A stretch of 64,000 bases of DNA from Mesorhabditis belari (GCA_958450365.1 CAUEEP010000743.1:4587501-4651500); one strand, 5' to 3'; positions 47,655-60,191 are shown, counted from the stretch's first letter. Notes: generated by a model not told the origin, from the sequence alone. A program made the numbers and translations.

Positions 47655-47935
47655 AAAACTGATTGGCTATTGTTTGGGTACTGATTGGTTACTGATTGGC
47701 TATTGATTGGCTATTGATTGGCTATTGATTGGCTACTGATTGGTTACTGATTGGGTACTGATTGGGTACTGTTTGGTTACTGTTTGGTTACTGTTATGGC
47801 TACTGTTTGGCTACTGATTGACTACTGATTGGCTATTGATTGGCTACAGATTAGTTACTGTTTGGCTACTGTTTGGCTACTGATTGGGTACTGATTGGCT
47901 ATTGATTAGCTACTGATTAGCTTTACTGATTGATA
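47655..47935 (+). repeat. ACTGATTGG satellite, array 2
   Basis: Same 11-base family and the same variants (including the TGTTATGGCTACTG form) as 46400-46740, same orientation, 0.9 kb away. The two arrays flank exons 2 and 3 of the peptide gene. Confidence 0.92.
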
Positions 47936-48512
47936 TTTTAATTTAAAAACTCAGAGAACTTAAGTTTAAAGAAAATCCACAAGATTTTTCACAAAACCAA
48001 GAAAGTCAAAATTTTCTGAATTTTCTGTTTCTCTTCAAAACTGCTGATAGAAATTGGCACTCAAAACTGTCAAAATCTCAATGAATTACTTGAAATAATG
48101 AAAGAAATTTGATTTCAAATGAATGATTTGTTTAAGCAATAGTTAAACTATTGAAAAGCAGGGTATTAAAAGTAGAATAGGTCCAGAACTTGTTGCATAC
48201 TGTAAAGTTACAAAATCTTACTACTTCTCCCTAGAAAAGTTACAAAATCTTATGACTTGTTCTCTGCTTTTCACTTAAAATTGAATAAAGACGTGATAAG
48301 AATTTGCAACGGGAATGGTTGTTTTTGAGTGCGCGAGAAAGCGTGAATCGGTGAAAAAGGAGGAAAGACGGAGAGAAGCCACAAATGCAGGTGCCAGAAA
48401 TGCCAAAACGGTCCCGCCCTCTTCACGGAAGTCGGCCCAATCTTCCCATCTAGGCACCTTTCCTCTTTTCATCTCATCTCACTACTGATTAATTCCGTTT
48501 TCTACACTATCA
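47936..48512. other. Upstream region of the astacin gene
   Basis: AT-rich. A minus-strand open frame at 48275-48472 has no recognisable domain. No defined regulatory element. Confidence 0.45.
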
Positions 48513-51371
48513 ATGAGAAAAGATTATGGATCATCAACAACTTTCTTTTTTTCGTTTTTCTTTTCACTCATCTCAACGATGATTGCACAAAATAATATGG
48601 TAAAGCTGATTAATGGAAAATTGAAATATTTAATCTTTTATCTTTTAGTTTTTTGATAAATCGTTGCCTGATGTCGAGACATCGTTAAATGATCAAGATT
48701 TTATGGTAAACCTTTCGATTTATCATAAACCTTTAGAAATAAGTGAACTCTAGTTGGCAAGAATTTCAAGAGATGCAGCTGACGGAGAATTTTGGGCTAG
48801 CAAATCTCGAGTCAACGATTCAGCAATGTACAATAAAGATCGTTTTGAGGGAGATATCAGTGAGTACAAGGGAAATACAGAAAAATCAAAGAATTTAGTG
48901 ACAATTCGTAAAAGAAAACGTAAGTTAGACGTTGTCTTGGGTTTTGTATTGAAAAGAATGAAAACTACAAAAACTAAAACTAGAAACTAAAAACTCAAAA
49001 AAAAAAACCTTCTGACCTTTTAGTTAATAGCGGTTTAAACCCACGAACGGTGAGCGCTTTCATGGGACAAGCGAGAATGCCGGGAGTCATGAGAAATGCC
49101 GTTCGACAGACGTATCTCAAATGGACTGATGGTGTTTTTGAATTTCTTATAGAAAGTTATGCTTTTCAATTACAGGACGAATCCCATACACAATCAGCTC
49201 ACAGTACTCGTCTTTCAGGTGAAATGAGAAAAAGAAAACAAATCAATGTGACTTGTCGTGTTTATCTTGAAAATCTAGTCGCTCGAAAATCGCCGAAGCT
49301 ATCGAAGAGTACCGAAAACTGACGTGTATCGATTTTGCGCCTAAATCCGCCGCCGATCAAGACTATATTCATATTGTGCCCGACGATGGTTGCTATTCGC
49401 TGGTCGGAAGGATTGGTAATGAAAGAGAAAGCTTTGAATTGATTTGAAATTGATTTGGAAGGATTTGAAATGATTTGAAATGATTTTAAGTGATTTGAAA
49501 TGATTTTGAATTGATTTGAAAAATTGATTTCAGTTCTCAATCGGCTCCGATTCAGTTCTCAATCGGCTCCGATTCAGTTCTCAATCGGCTCCGATCCAGT
49601 TCTCAATCGGCTCCGATTCAGTTCTCAATCGGCTCCGATTCAGTTCTCAATCGGCTCCGATCCAGTTCTCAATCGGCTCCGATTCAGTTCTCAATCGATT
49701 CCGATTCGGTTTGAAATAATTTCAAATCCTTCAAATTCTTCAAACCCTTCAAATCTTTCAAATAATTTCAAATCATTTGAAAAGGAAGCCAAATTTCTCA
49801 GGGGGGAAACAGCCGGTGAGCCTGGGCGATGGATGCATCCAAAAAGGGATCATCATTCACGAGCTCATGCACGCCGTCGGCTTTTTCCACGAGCAGAGTG
49901 AGTCAAATTTTCACCTTTTTCTTTCAAAATCACCCTAGAATTGTTAGCTTTATCGTTTTTTTTGTTTTTTAAGCTTTTTATATTGTTTCACTAACGCAAA
50001 AAAAAGAAAGAAAGAAAATGGTCGCACAGCAACGCTCAACAAACATAACGTCTGCCGCAATCGACCTTCAAAAAGGACTGAAAAATATAATGCAAAATGA
50101 AAAAACAATCCTTAGCTACTGGGATTTTGAATTTTGAATGAAAAATGTATAAGTTTTTGAGAAATCTATGAATTCAATGATTCCAGGTCGTGCCGATCGA
50201 GATGACTATGTGACGATCAATTGGAGTAATGTTGAATCAGGATTACAGGGTAGGGATGCAATAATTTGTGACTTTTTGACAGTTGACAGTTGACAGCTGA
50301 CTTCAATAAAACAATTCCGACAAAAGTAGAGCAAAAGTCTTTAGATCAATTCGATAAATACTCTCTGAACATGATCGATCACCTCGGCACCAAGTACGAC
50401 TATGGAAGTGTGATGCATTACGCGCCGACAGCATTCAGCAAAGTAGCTTTTTTTTCTGATCACTCTAGCAGTTGATGTATCGCAAAAATCTCAGAACGGA
50501 AAATCGACAATCGAGCCGAAAGAGTCGGGAGTCGAGATCGGGCAACGGATTGGTTTCTCGGAAATCGACGTCTTTAAAATCAACAAACTTTACGATTGTC
50601 CACAACTTTGTGAGTAAAGCAAGCCAGCCATACATTTTCGTTTTTTGATGACTCACTGATTTTTAGCTTAAACTTAAACTACCATTTGAAAAGATTTCAC
50701 TTTTCAGCAACAACCACCGAAGCAATCCCTTCATCAACCCTTCGAATGCGCACAAAGAAACCCTCATTGACTAAAGAAAATCTCGGTAAAAGAATAAAAA
50801 AACCCCCTAATAAATACAATAAAACTCATTAATAATAATAATATAGGAATTATGGGTCCAATTGGTGGTTCGTCAGCGATTTCAAGTGGAACAAGTGGAA
50901 CTGGGAGTCAAGGAATGGTTCCAAGACCATCCATCATTCCACATAAGCCAGAAGAGAGTGGGTGTCGAGATAGAAGACGGTGAGTTGATTGATCTCTGCC
51001 TGAGGTCTATGCCTGAATTGAAATATTTCCTCTTTCTAGTGATTGTCAATATTTGGCAGCAGCGGGTCATTGTGAGAATCGTTTGTCGATTCGTTTCATG
51101 ACGGAGAACTGTCAAAAAAGTTGTGGAAAGTGTCCAAAAGAAGAAACGGGGAATGAAGAGACAAGTGTTGAAGCGGTTAGTTACAGTATTTACCGTAAAA
51201 AAAGAAATCAAGTTTCACAAAAAAAAAATGTGCAAGTGATAGATTTGTTTGTTTTAGTGTAGCGATTCGCGTTCTTGGTGTTCTAGATGGGCCACATCAG
51301 GTATGTGTCAACAACCAATTTTCGAGGACTATATGCGAAGCAAATGTCGAAAGAGTTGCAATTTGTGTTAA
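48513..51371 (+). CDS. Astacin metalloprotease with two ShKT domains (NAS family)
   Basis: Secreted zinc endopeptidase. Fourteen exons (48513-48599 through 51258-51371) give 456 residues in frame. Order: signal peptide ([16 protein letters not shown]), propeptide (about 30-125), astacin catalytic domain beginning [20 protein letters not shown] with the zinc site [19 protein letters not shown] and Met-turn [10 protein letters not shown], four conserved core cysteines ([25 protein letters not shown]), a Ser/Thr/Pro/Gly linker, then two six-cysteine ShKT domains ([12 protein letters not shown] to CGKC, and [17 protein letters not shown] to CNLC). Catalytic residues are intact, so it should be active. 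The double ShKT tail is like C. elegans NAS-13 to NAS-15, but I cannot pick one. Intron 6 contains a 22-bp tandem repeat. Confidence 0.95.
49530..49702 (+). repeat. 22-bp tandem repeat in astacin intron 6
   Basis: About eight units of CAGTTCTCAATCGGCTCCGA plus two bases. Followed by TCAAAT-rich sequence, preceded by a GATTTGAAAT-type repeat. Confidence 0.92.
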
Positions 51372-51913
51372 TTTCAAATCATTTTTTTCTTTTTCACACA
51401 TTACCTTCACGAAAATACGGGCCATTATTTTCACTGATGCATCGTCGAGCTTTGCTCAACTTTTCCCTATTTTGCTCAAGAAAACTGTATAGATGACTTT
51501 CACAAAATTTAATGAAGATTTTTATTCGTTTTTCGGGAATGTTGAATGGCAAGTTTAAGAGAATAATATAAAGAATCAAACACAGCACGCACAGCACACA
51601 ATAACTGCATTTACAATATGTACAAACGTTGATAAAAGGAAGGCAATTTCTGGGACCCGAATGAAAATTTCATGAGAAAATCGAGGAAGCGAGCACACAA
51701 ACGAATCGGGGAAATCAGGCAGAAATACAAAAAAAAAGACTAGATGATTTTAAACCCTGTTTGAGCATACCAAGAATCATCAATAGAACTACAAGCGAAT
51801 AACAACAATAACAAATCGCTCTTTAAATTTGAAAAAAAAATAGAAGTATATAATTATAAACTTCTGGAGCGATTTGCTATTTCACATCTATAAACACTAA
51901 AGCTATACTAATT
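51372..51913. other. Convergent 3' region
   Basis: 3' ends of the astacin (plus) and Rabex-5 (minus) genes. No separate gene seen. Confidence 0.6.
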
Positions 51914-54885
51914 TCATTGCTCTTTTGGTCCCTGAGATTCGACAGCGTCGTTATTTGGCACTAAAATCCAAGTTTTACATAGAAAAACCTCAATATGCTG
52001 ACCTTGGCTTGGGGCTTCATTTTTTTTCTTCTGGAATTGAGCGGTAAGGTTGCACACTTGAAAAGTTTTTTTTTCTTCTTCATCAACCTGAAAAAAGAAA
52101 GTCAACACTTGGAACGAAAACGCAAACCTTTTCCAACAAATCCTGTAATTCCTTTGTGGGGTAATCATCCAAGAAACCGTAGCTGCTTTCTATCTCCTCT
52201 TCCATTCTAAAATGGTAAGTTAATCTAAAATTCCGAAATATTACCTACTTTGCAACAGTCTTTCCCAAAGCCTCCATCTCATCGGCTAGTTTCTTTTGCT
52301 CTAGCTCCAGCTTTTCCAGATGACTCAACGATTGTTCCATAGAGGCGATGGCCTAAAATCATACCGTGAACTCCTTCTTTCACTTTTCATTAACCTCAAT
52401 TATGTGTAATTCAAATTTCGATTTCAAATGAGAGCCAGTGATTTACCTGATTACATCCACAATTGGCAGCTGATGGCGGCGGTTGAATTTGCCCACTAGT
52501 GTAAGCCTCAAATTCGGTCTGCGCCATTTTCAGCGAGTCATGGTTCATGTCTTGTACGAATTGAAGCGCACAGGAAAGGTTTGTGAAGAAATAACCTAAA
52601 AATTAGCATTGCTTACATATAAAATGCAGTTAAAGTTGGCTCATTAATACTATTTGAAACAAATCTAAACAAATCGTACCCGATTCGCCACTCATAATAC
52701 GATGTGGAAGAGCATATCGTGAAATGTATTTGACATTGGACATCAACAATGGTGGGTTTCCCTGAAAGTGAAAGACATTAAGATAAATGGGAAAACAAGC
52801 GACAAACCTTTAGCAGAATGTAAATCAAAACTGGCAGAAACTCGTCTGCAGATGTTGGAGCTGCTAAAAATAAACATGTCATATAAAAAGGGTGCCAAAA
52901 CTTACCACTGTTTCGAAGTGCATCGAAGATTCGATGGCAACATCGCACTATGCAACCGAGTTTCTCATCGATTTTTCGTGGCGAGTTGATCGATAGACAT
53001 TCCGTAAGTGCCTCATCCAAGCTATCACGAACCTACAAATTAACATATACCAATTGAGCAAGATGCGTTTTTACCGCTGCACGTTTAAAGTCGAGCTTCG
53101 TCTCCAAAAAACCAGCCGTCACCCAATTGAGACTGCGAATGCGTTCTTGCAGTGAAAGATCACCAACTTCTTCGTCGGCTCTAAATAAAAAACAAATAGA
53201 TAAGTTTGAAATATTCCTTACTATCATATTATCAATCGAGAAAAAGCTTACGTTGGACAGAATAGTCGATTGTACGTCACTACCGAAAGATATCGCTCTA
53301 CTTCTTCCATCACACTTTGTACTTCCACCGACTCTAAAGAAAATTTGAATACAAAAACATTCATTCTTCATTCTTTAATAATACCTTGATTTTGAAAAAA
53401 CTTGTTGTGATTTAGACGATCGTTGAGGTGTTGATAGAAATTTTGAACCAATTCCGACATATCATCAGCAGCAATGTCAAACTAAATAATAGATTTGCTG
53501 ATGGGATAAAATCTATTATCAACCTCATGTATTTTATGCTCAGCAAATTTCGTCATCTTCGTAACTTCTTGCACGACTGGCGTGGGAACATTTCCGACAA
53601 GCCAATCCGTGAAGGCAACTCGGGCAGAAGAAGAATCCGGAGAAAGAGCTCGACCATGCCTAAAATATTTTGTAGTACAAATTCTGTGTTATCTATTTTA
53701 TAGTTTTTACAAATTTTTACCTTGATGGTGTTCCATTAGGTGATGCCCGCAACTCGCTTGTCGATTCGGCTAAAGCAAAGAAATAAAAATTGAAACCAAA
53801 AAGGAGAAGAACAACTAAATAGTTAAAAAAACAAACTCACAAGAAGTGAACATCGAGGGTGATTTCTTGATGATATTCCGAAGCGTGAGGCTTCGACTAT
53901 CCGAAGATAGCTTCCTCTTCTCCTCAAATCGATCAAACGCGAGAAGCGTCCTGAAAATTGTAGTGTTAAAGTAGGAACAAGAAAAAAAATACCATATTTG
54001 ATAATATTATCCAAACATTAGCTTCACCTTTCAAAATGTTCGGTCCTCTTAAACTTCATTCTTACGCTATTCACCAACTTTCGACAGCACTTGAGGCTAG
54101 ATTTAAAACATTGGATTGATCAAAAAAGAGAAAAGCTTCCATGTTTGAGCAAATGACAACTTTTCTCGCATCTTCACCAACCCATCAGAAAGAATTTTGC
54201 AGATAAACCGCCAGCAACCGCGAAAACACATGTCTGGCAATCATTCGCAAAAATTTAGAAACGATTACAGGTTGGGAAGATAAGAAATGTGAATTGTCCA
54301 AATCAAGCTAAGACGGCTACTCGAGAACGCCTTAGGCATTTCTCCTTACAATTCACACCTGCTGACCTCTAGGGATTTTCAATGGGGAAATTAGCGCCAA
54401 TTCTTGCCGTCCAATGAGCTGACAAGAAATCTCTACCTACGGTCATGTTATTGATAGCATAAAGTTGATGTTTTCTATTCAAAACCTTATTACGACTAAT
54501 GATTAAATCATTTTTACTTGATAATCTCAGAAAACAGCGTAAGAATGAAGGCAAGGACCAAACTATATGCAACTATATGCATAATGCCATTAAAATTTAC
54601 CCAGATTTTTCTTGGTTTCTGCCTCAAAAACTATTTAAAAGATAAATTTACCGATTCCGAGCATAATCGATGTTGCGTTTCTCGGCAATTTGATGAGCCC
54701 GCCAGCACTTCGAACAGCGATTTCCCCATTGGGGTGTCCCGTAAAAGCCGCATCCATTAATGCATAGCTAAAATTAATAAAAATTCTTGTTTAAACAATA
54801 AAATATTACTCACCAAATCTTTCTCGTTGATTTGTACTCGCAATTTCCGGTCCTCTTCGAGAAGGTCGCTTTCTGAAGTAGACAT
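51914..54885 (-). CDS. rabx-5: Rabex-5, Rab5 guanine-nucleotide exchange factor
   Basis: Activates Rab5 on early endosomes and binds ubiquitin. Fifteen exons (54885-54814, 54767-54652, 53950-53841, 53769-53721, 53659-53524, 53481-53385, 53333-53252, 53180-53075, 53032-52906, 52863-52808, 52761-52680, 52595-52447, 52352-52249, 52206-52128, 52087-51914) give 512 residues. An A20-type zinc finger is at the N-terminus ([20 protein letters not shown], Cx3Cx11Cx2C). A helical bundle follows, then the VPS9 catalytic domain with [35 protein letters not shown] and [15 protein letters not shown], which carry the conserved Asp and Tyr, and [13 protein letters not shown]. The C-terminal coiled coil ([20 protein letters not shown]) fits Rabaptin binding. 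A TATTTTAG acceptor lies eight bases before the ATG. Divergently paired with the Rab GAP gene at 55284. Confidence 0.96.
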
Positions 54886-55283
54886 CGAAAGCTCTAAAAT
54901 ATTCAAAAGCATTAAAGATGTTATCGATGAAAAGAAAACAGAAAAAATTGAATGAAAGAGATGTTGTTTGATTTTTTTTTGTTGACATTGTGAGATGTGA
55001 GAAGGGAAAGGGCAATCAACACAAAAATCTTGTGTATTTGAGCTGACGATGGATACTCTATACGAGCCGGCGTTTTTCGTCGTTCTTTGTAGTCCTCACC
55101 CTCACTCTCCCCTCGATCTCTTTAATTGCTTCTAATAATAAAACTATCGATCGTTTACGTTACTCAATTTATACAAATTACACTATTAATGCTTCTATTT
55201 TTCTATCAAAAATCTTATGCTTAACTAGCATTTAAAATAAAAGCACAACAAAATGCGTAAACAGATTTAGATAAGAACTTTTT
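54886..55283. promoter_or_regulatory. Shared divergent promoter of rabx-5 and the TBC gene
   Basis: 398 bp between the two start codons on opposite strands. AT-rich, no defined motif. A GAGTACTC-free region; the sequence CTCACCCTCACTCTCCCCTC near 55095 is the only C-rich stretch. Confidence 0.5.
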
Positions 55284-57167
55284 ATGGAAAGCGAGGGTTT
55301 AACCAATGAACAACCGTCAACTTCGTATAATGGTGGTAATAGTGAATCAGAATTTGCTGGTTAAACAATTTCTTTAGACGAACATGTAAATAATTGGGGT
55401 TCGCTGGGAAATTCCCACGACAACGAACACTCGTCGATTCCCATAGCGGAGATTTGTCCTACTTTTGAGGAAGAGATCTTCCCATACAAGAAGCAAAGAC
55501 CAGAGAGAGCTGGGGAGGTAAAAAGGAATAATTTTTAAAAATTAAAATATTTTCAGACTCAATCTCAACAAGGCTCTCAATCGACACGACATGATTCTCG
55601 GGAAGACGATAATTTTGTGGTAAACTATTGAAAAAGTAAAAATCATGAAAATGTAATAGGCTGAAGACGATGCTGAAGGAATTGGACCAACTTTCCCCCC
55701 AACAGATGCATTCGGTTTCATTCGAAAGCCGGAACAGATAGACAAGTAAGCCTTAACCGATTTGAAAATGAATTAATATTAGTGAAAAATTTTGGGCACT
55801 TTAGCAATCGACCACGCATTGACATGCCGACTTTACATCGAAGGGAAAAAAAGTGGATTGAGATGCTGGAGAATTGGCGATATTACATGGATGATAAGTG
55901 AGTCGATTTTGAATTTAATCTAATTAATCGATTCATCGATTAATTCCAAACACATCTAAACTACAAATCAATTTAGATTTGATAAAGTTCGATCACGTTG
56001 CCGAAAAGGAATCCCTCCCGCGTTGAGAGGAAGAGCTTGGAAATATTTATCTGGAGCAGCATATCAGATGGAAGTCTCCAATAATCAATACGTGTTTGAT
56101 GTGAGTAAAAACGGTCAGAAAATTTACGACATGATTTAGTACCTTCAAAGACAACCAGGAGATCCAAAATTTGTCGATGAGATCATGAAAGATTTGAATC
56201 GACAATTTCCGGAACATGAGCTCTTCGCAAGAACTGGGAAATATGCACAAGGGGGGTGAGTAATAACAAATAAATATCTAAATTCATGATAATCTAGAAA
56301 AGAAGATCTTTTCGAACTACTGAAGTGTTGGACTGTTTTACATCCAGAAGAGGGTTATTGCCAAGGACAGGTACACAACCCAATGCTTCTTTAATATCGA
56401 ATTCCAGGCTCCGGTTGCCTCTGTTCTTCTCATGCATATGCCGCTTAAGGACGCATTTTATTGCTTTGTTCAAGTTTGCCATAAATATCTTCAAGGATAT
56501 TATAGTGCTGGATTGGTTTGTGTTAAATGAAAAAAAAATCTTATCTTTAATTGATAGGAAGCTGTTCAAATCGATGGAGATATTCTCAATCAATTACTCA
56601 AAGAAAAGTCAAAAAACAGCTACCGTCATTTGGTGAGAAAGATCAAGCATTCAAAAATCAGAAATGAAATCCAGAAGAAAAATCACGTTGAGCCGGTGTT
56701 GTACATGATCGAATGGTTCATGTGTGTTTATTGCCGTTCTTTGCCTTGGCCCACTGTGCTCCGCATTTGGGATATGTTCTTTTGCGAAGGTTTAAACATT
56801 GAAAAGTCGAAAAGACACACAATTTTCAGGTGTCAAGATACTCTTCAAAGTGGCTATTGTCATTCTTCGTGGAGTTCTCGGCACAAATGATCAGGTTTTT
56901 CAAATAGAGATCTTACTCTTTCAAAGATCCTTCCAGTGCAAAGCTCATCCCGATTTACATTCAATTGTCATCGGCTTGAAAAACTTGCCTAATCAAGTGA
57001 CAAATGAAGATACGTTAGTCAAAAAGGTACCAGAGTGTTGAAAATATGAGAAACTGAAACGATTTCAGGTTTGTGAATTGGAAATCGACGATGTGGCAAT
57101 GGAGAGATTGCACTATCAAGCAATGAAACTACGTCAAATGCGTCAAAATGGAAAAAGAAACTTTTAG
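55284..57167 (+). CDS. TBC-domain Rab GTPase-activating protein, TBC1D10 type
   Basis: Stimulates GTP hydrolysis by a Rab protein. Fourteen exons (55284-55335, 55378-55517 through 57069-57167) give 432 residues. An acidic disordered N-terminus of about 110 residues leads into the TBC domain: [20 protein letters not shown], the arginine-finger motif [15 protein letters not shown] (IxxDxxR), the glutamine finger [20 protein letters not shown] (YxQ), and [20 protein letters not shown]. Both catalytic fingers are intact. The [14 protein letters not shown] opening and the [20 protein letters not shown] stretch are typical of the TBC1D10/EPI64 group. The first intron uses GTAATA at 55336; the more obvious donor 24 bases on would leave an 18-nt intron. 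Confidence 0.93.
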
Positions 57168-57498
57168 ATTTTGTTTTAGATTCTTAATAATCTTTATTTA
57201 TTCTATCGCCTTTATGCCAGGCTTTGTGATATCATACCTCTTCTCTTGCGTGACCCGGAGTCAGAAATTTGAATTTAAATGCCAAAACCTTTTCTCATAA
57301 GCTATCAAAATTAGCTATCAAACAAAAATTCAAACAAATTTTTCAAAAATTGTCAAAACGAACATTTCTTGCCTTCGGGTCTTCTATTGCTCTTGTGTGT
57401 TTTCTGCTTTGATTGGTGCTTCAGATTAATCTTAATTTATTTTTACCCACTATTTGTACAAAAATCCCATATCAAAGAAAAAAAACGATTGGAATGAT
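57168..57498. other. Convergent 3' region
   Basis: 3' ends of the TBC gene (plus) and the glutaredoxin fusion gene (minus). No gene seen. Confidence 0.6.
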
Positions 57499-58631
57499 CT
57501 ATTTGAGAGCTTCTTGTATGATTTTGTCGAGAGTTCCCTCTCGTTGAAGGCGAATTGTATCATCGCAACCACCAATAAAGTTTCCATTGATAAAAACCTG
57601 AAATACATGAGATTATGGAATTTGTTTGGGTAAAAGTTAGAATTTGAGAACAGAATGAGCTTCAGTCATTACCCTTGGAACAGAACGTGCTCCTGTCATT
57701 TGAAGAAGTTCATCGAGAATCTTTTCCCCAGGAAGATCGTTTCTTTCGTCTAACTCGACGTATTCAAAAGAGTCCACGGAAAGTCTATACGTTGCAAGAG
57801 CTGCTTTCACTTTTCTAAAATCTTTTCCATTTTTTCAAATTGCTTTTCAACTCACCGGCAAAAGGGGCACCACGTCTTGCTGAAAACAACGATCGGCTTG
57901 CTAGCAATGAATCTGAAAGAAATAAATGATTTACTCTACAAATGATCTTTGTCAGCTCGCAAATGCTATTTACCTTGCAATGATTTCTTTTGGCGTTTCC
58001 TCCTTCGCAGCTGGGAAGACTTTCTTGACCGAATGCGAGCCGACCGCGTGTTTGTATACAGATTCCTTTTCCTCTTCCTGAAAATCGTTCAAAATCAGAA
58101 ATTTTCGTTCTTTTCACTGTTTAAACTAAATTAAACCGAAAAATTGATGCAGAAAATTGGCAAAATTTTTTTTAAAGCTCAGCCTATTTATACTATTTTT
58201 AACCCAAAGGTATGACAAGATACGACAAAAATTTTGGGTATAAATACTACGCACCTTTTTCATTTTCTCAAGTTTCTCCTTTTTTTTTTCTTCTTCCTTC
58301 AATTTTTGCTCGGCGGCCACTCTTTCGTATTCTTGTTGTTGTCGTTCGCGCGCTTGTCGTACCTTGTCCGCCACTTTATCATCGACGCTTTTATCTGAAA
58401 AAAATCTTACTTCGATTCCCCTGCAAATTTACCGAATTTCTTTCGTTCTTCCAACTCTTTCTCATTGTTCAACTGCTCAAGATAGGGAGCAACGTATTTC
58501 TTGTGAAAAAAATATGCAGAACAGATCCCAAAAACAATTACCCATCCAAAGGGACTAAACACTATGTCGTAAACTAAAAATTTTTTACGATCAATTTACT
58601 ATTAAATAAACTTACATATTTGAAAGACCAT
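57499..58631 (-). CDS. Membrane-anchored glutaredoxin fused to a selenoprotein S (VIMP)-like N-terminus
   Basis: Seven exons (58631-58616, 58573-58433, 58394-58255, 58077-57974, 57912-57856, 57814-57673, 57597-57499) give 232 residues. Residues 1-30 contain one membrane helix (SPFGWVIVFGICSAYFF). About 45-115 is a long charged helix (DKVADKVRQARERQQQEYER, then KLKEEEKKKEKLEKMKK), the layout of selenoprotein S, an ER membrane protein that recruits p97/VCP. From about 130 there is a dithiol glutaredoxin: KTWCPFCRKVKAAL (active site CPFC), SVPRVFINGNF (cis-Pro), GGCDDTIRL (glutathione-binding). No in-frame Met lies between the halves and exon 4 joins exon 3 in phase, so two separate genes are unlikely. 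A role in thiol redox at the cytosolic face of the ER, possibly with p97, is inference. The SelS C-terminal selenocysteine motif is absent; the glutaredoxin may replace it. Confidence 0.9.
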
Positions 58632-58832
58632 GGTTTGTCTACATCTAACTGTGTTTTTGAGTAGCCCTTATGCTGATCCGATTATTCTCCATTGCATTAC
58701 TTTCGACGGAACTTCATATGCTTTATTGAACTTTGTCATTTCAAGATTAAAGAGGGCAAACTTCCCAAAGCTTTCTCTTGAACTTATTTTTCCTTCTTCC
58801 GAGATTTTTATAAAACAACTTTTGAAATTTAG
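58632..58832. promoter_or_regulatory. Divergent promoter of the glutaredoxin fusion and phosphatase genes
   Basis: 201 bp between start codons. The phosphatase ATG at 58833 directly follows GAAATTTAG, a trans-splice-like acceptor. Confidence 0.5.
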
Positions 58833-60039
58833 ATGACGAATTCTCAGCTGGTTGTGGAGGAGCCGATCACTCATGTGATTTTCGATTTCGATGGACTTTT
58901 GGTAAACTTTATGATTTCTTACTTAAAGTTTGTTTTGATTTTAGGTGGACACCGAACCGAATTACACCTTTGCGAATAACATGATGCTGAATCGCTTTGG
59001 AAAGGATTTTACAGTGGAACTAAAGAAAGGTGAGTTTGTTTTTGATTATTTATTTACCTCGCTGACCAAGAGTTTAGGGCAAATGGGTAAAAAACATGAC
59101 GAGTCAATTGAATGGTTGTTGGAACAGGTTTCTTTTGGCCCTTCTCATTATATAAATCTTTCTTTAGACGGGTTTAACGGGAAAAATTACGATCGAGGAT
59201 TATTCGAAAGATTATGACGCATGCCTCTTCGAATTGCACACAAAGTCACCAGCAAAACCAGGGGCTGAGAAACTTGTTCGACATTTTATAGATCACGGTA
59301 ATTTAAAAAATAATTTTGAAATAATGAAATTCATTTGCAGGAATTCCTACTGCAATTTGCACAGGCTCAGATACAAAGGATTTTCCGATTAAGAGTGCGA
59401 ATCATAAGCATTGGATCGATCTTATACCACTGCAAGTGAGTTTAATGTTTTTTGTGTCATTCAAAATTCCTATTTAGGTTTTAACTGGCGATGATCCGAT
59501 GGTTAAGCGAGGAAAACCGTTCCCGGATGGTTTTTTGGAAACAATGAAAAGGTTAATATCCATGTGTCAACCAGAAACCGTGTATATGTTACTATTTAGA
59601 TTTGAGAGTCCACCGAAGTCCGCGAGAAATATTTTGGTGTTTGAAGATGCGCCAAATGGTGTCAAGGTTCGTTTTGTTTTGAACGATTAAGTGATTTAAC
59701 TGAACTTTAAATTTAATTTGATTTAACTTTGATTCTAGGCGGCACTTGCAGCGGGAATGCATTGTATAATGGTGCCCGATCCACTTTGGCGTCCCGAACC
59801 CGAGTTTGCAGCACAAATCACGCAGGTTTGTACAATTTTATGGATAACTGTTTTTGTGTACACGTTTTTACATTCATAAAACATAAACTGAACCGGACCA
59901 AATATCATATTTTTACGGGTAACTAAATAAAAGACTTGTATTTTATTTATTTACCTTTTTATGATTTTATTTTTAGGTTTTGGATTCACTGGAACATTTT
60001 GTGCCTTGTCACTTTGGACTACCGAAATTTTCGATCTGA
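58833..60039 (+). CDS. HAD phosphatase, pseudouridine-5'-phosphatase type
   Basis: Dephosphorylates a sugar or nucleoside monophosphate; the closest family is PUDP/HDHD1. Nine exons (58833-58901, 58945-59029, 59078-59127, 59168-59297, 59341-59435, 59478-59551, 59600-59666, 59739-59825, 59977-60039) give 239 residues. HAD motifs in order: I, FDFDGLLVDTEPNY (nucleophile Asp); II, AICTGSDTKDF; III, KRGKPFPDGF (Lys); IV, VFEDAPNGVKAALAAGM (acidic pair). The KGQMGKKHDESIEWLLE stretch is in the family's cap domain. First gene of a likely two-gene operon: EMC4 starts 162 nt after its stop. Confidence 0.94.
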
Positions 60040-60191
60040 ATAGAAATTGATTGGTCTTTAGTTGTTAGTTTTTTATATTTTTACGGGTGAATAAATTGTT
60101 GGATTTAAAAGCTCATGTCTGTTTTTGATGGTTTAAACCATTGTTATTGAAGTATTTATCACCGATTTTATTTTGTAGTTTATCGGTGTTT

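Noticed and set aside
51947..51974. Extra intron near the end of Rabex-5
   Set aside because: It would be only 28 nt and the frame is open through it to a stop, so I read it as coding.
55360..55377. 18-nt intron at the start of the TBC gene
   Set aside because: Too short to splice; the GTAATA donor at 55336 gives a 42-nt intron and keeps frame.
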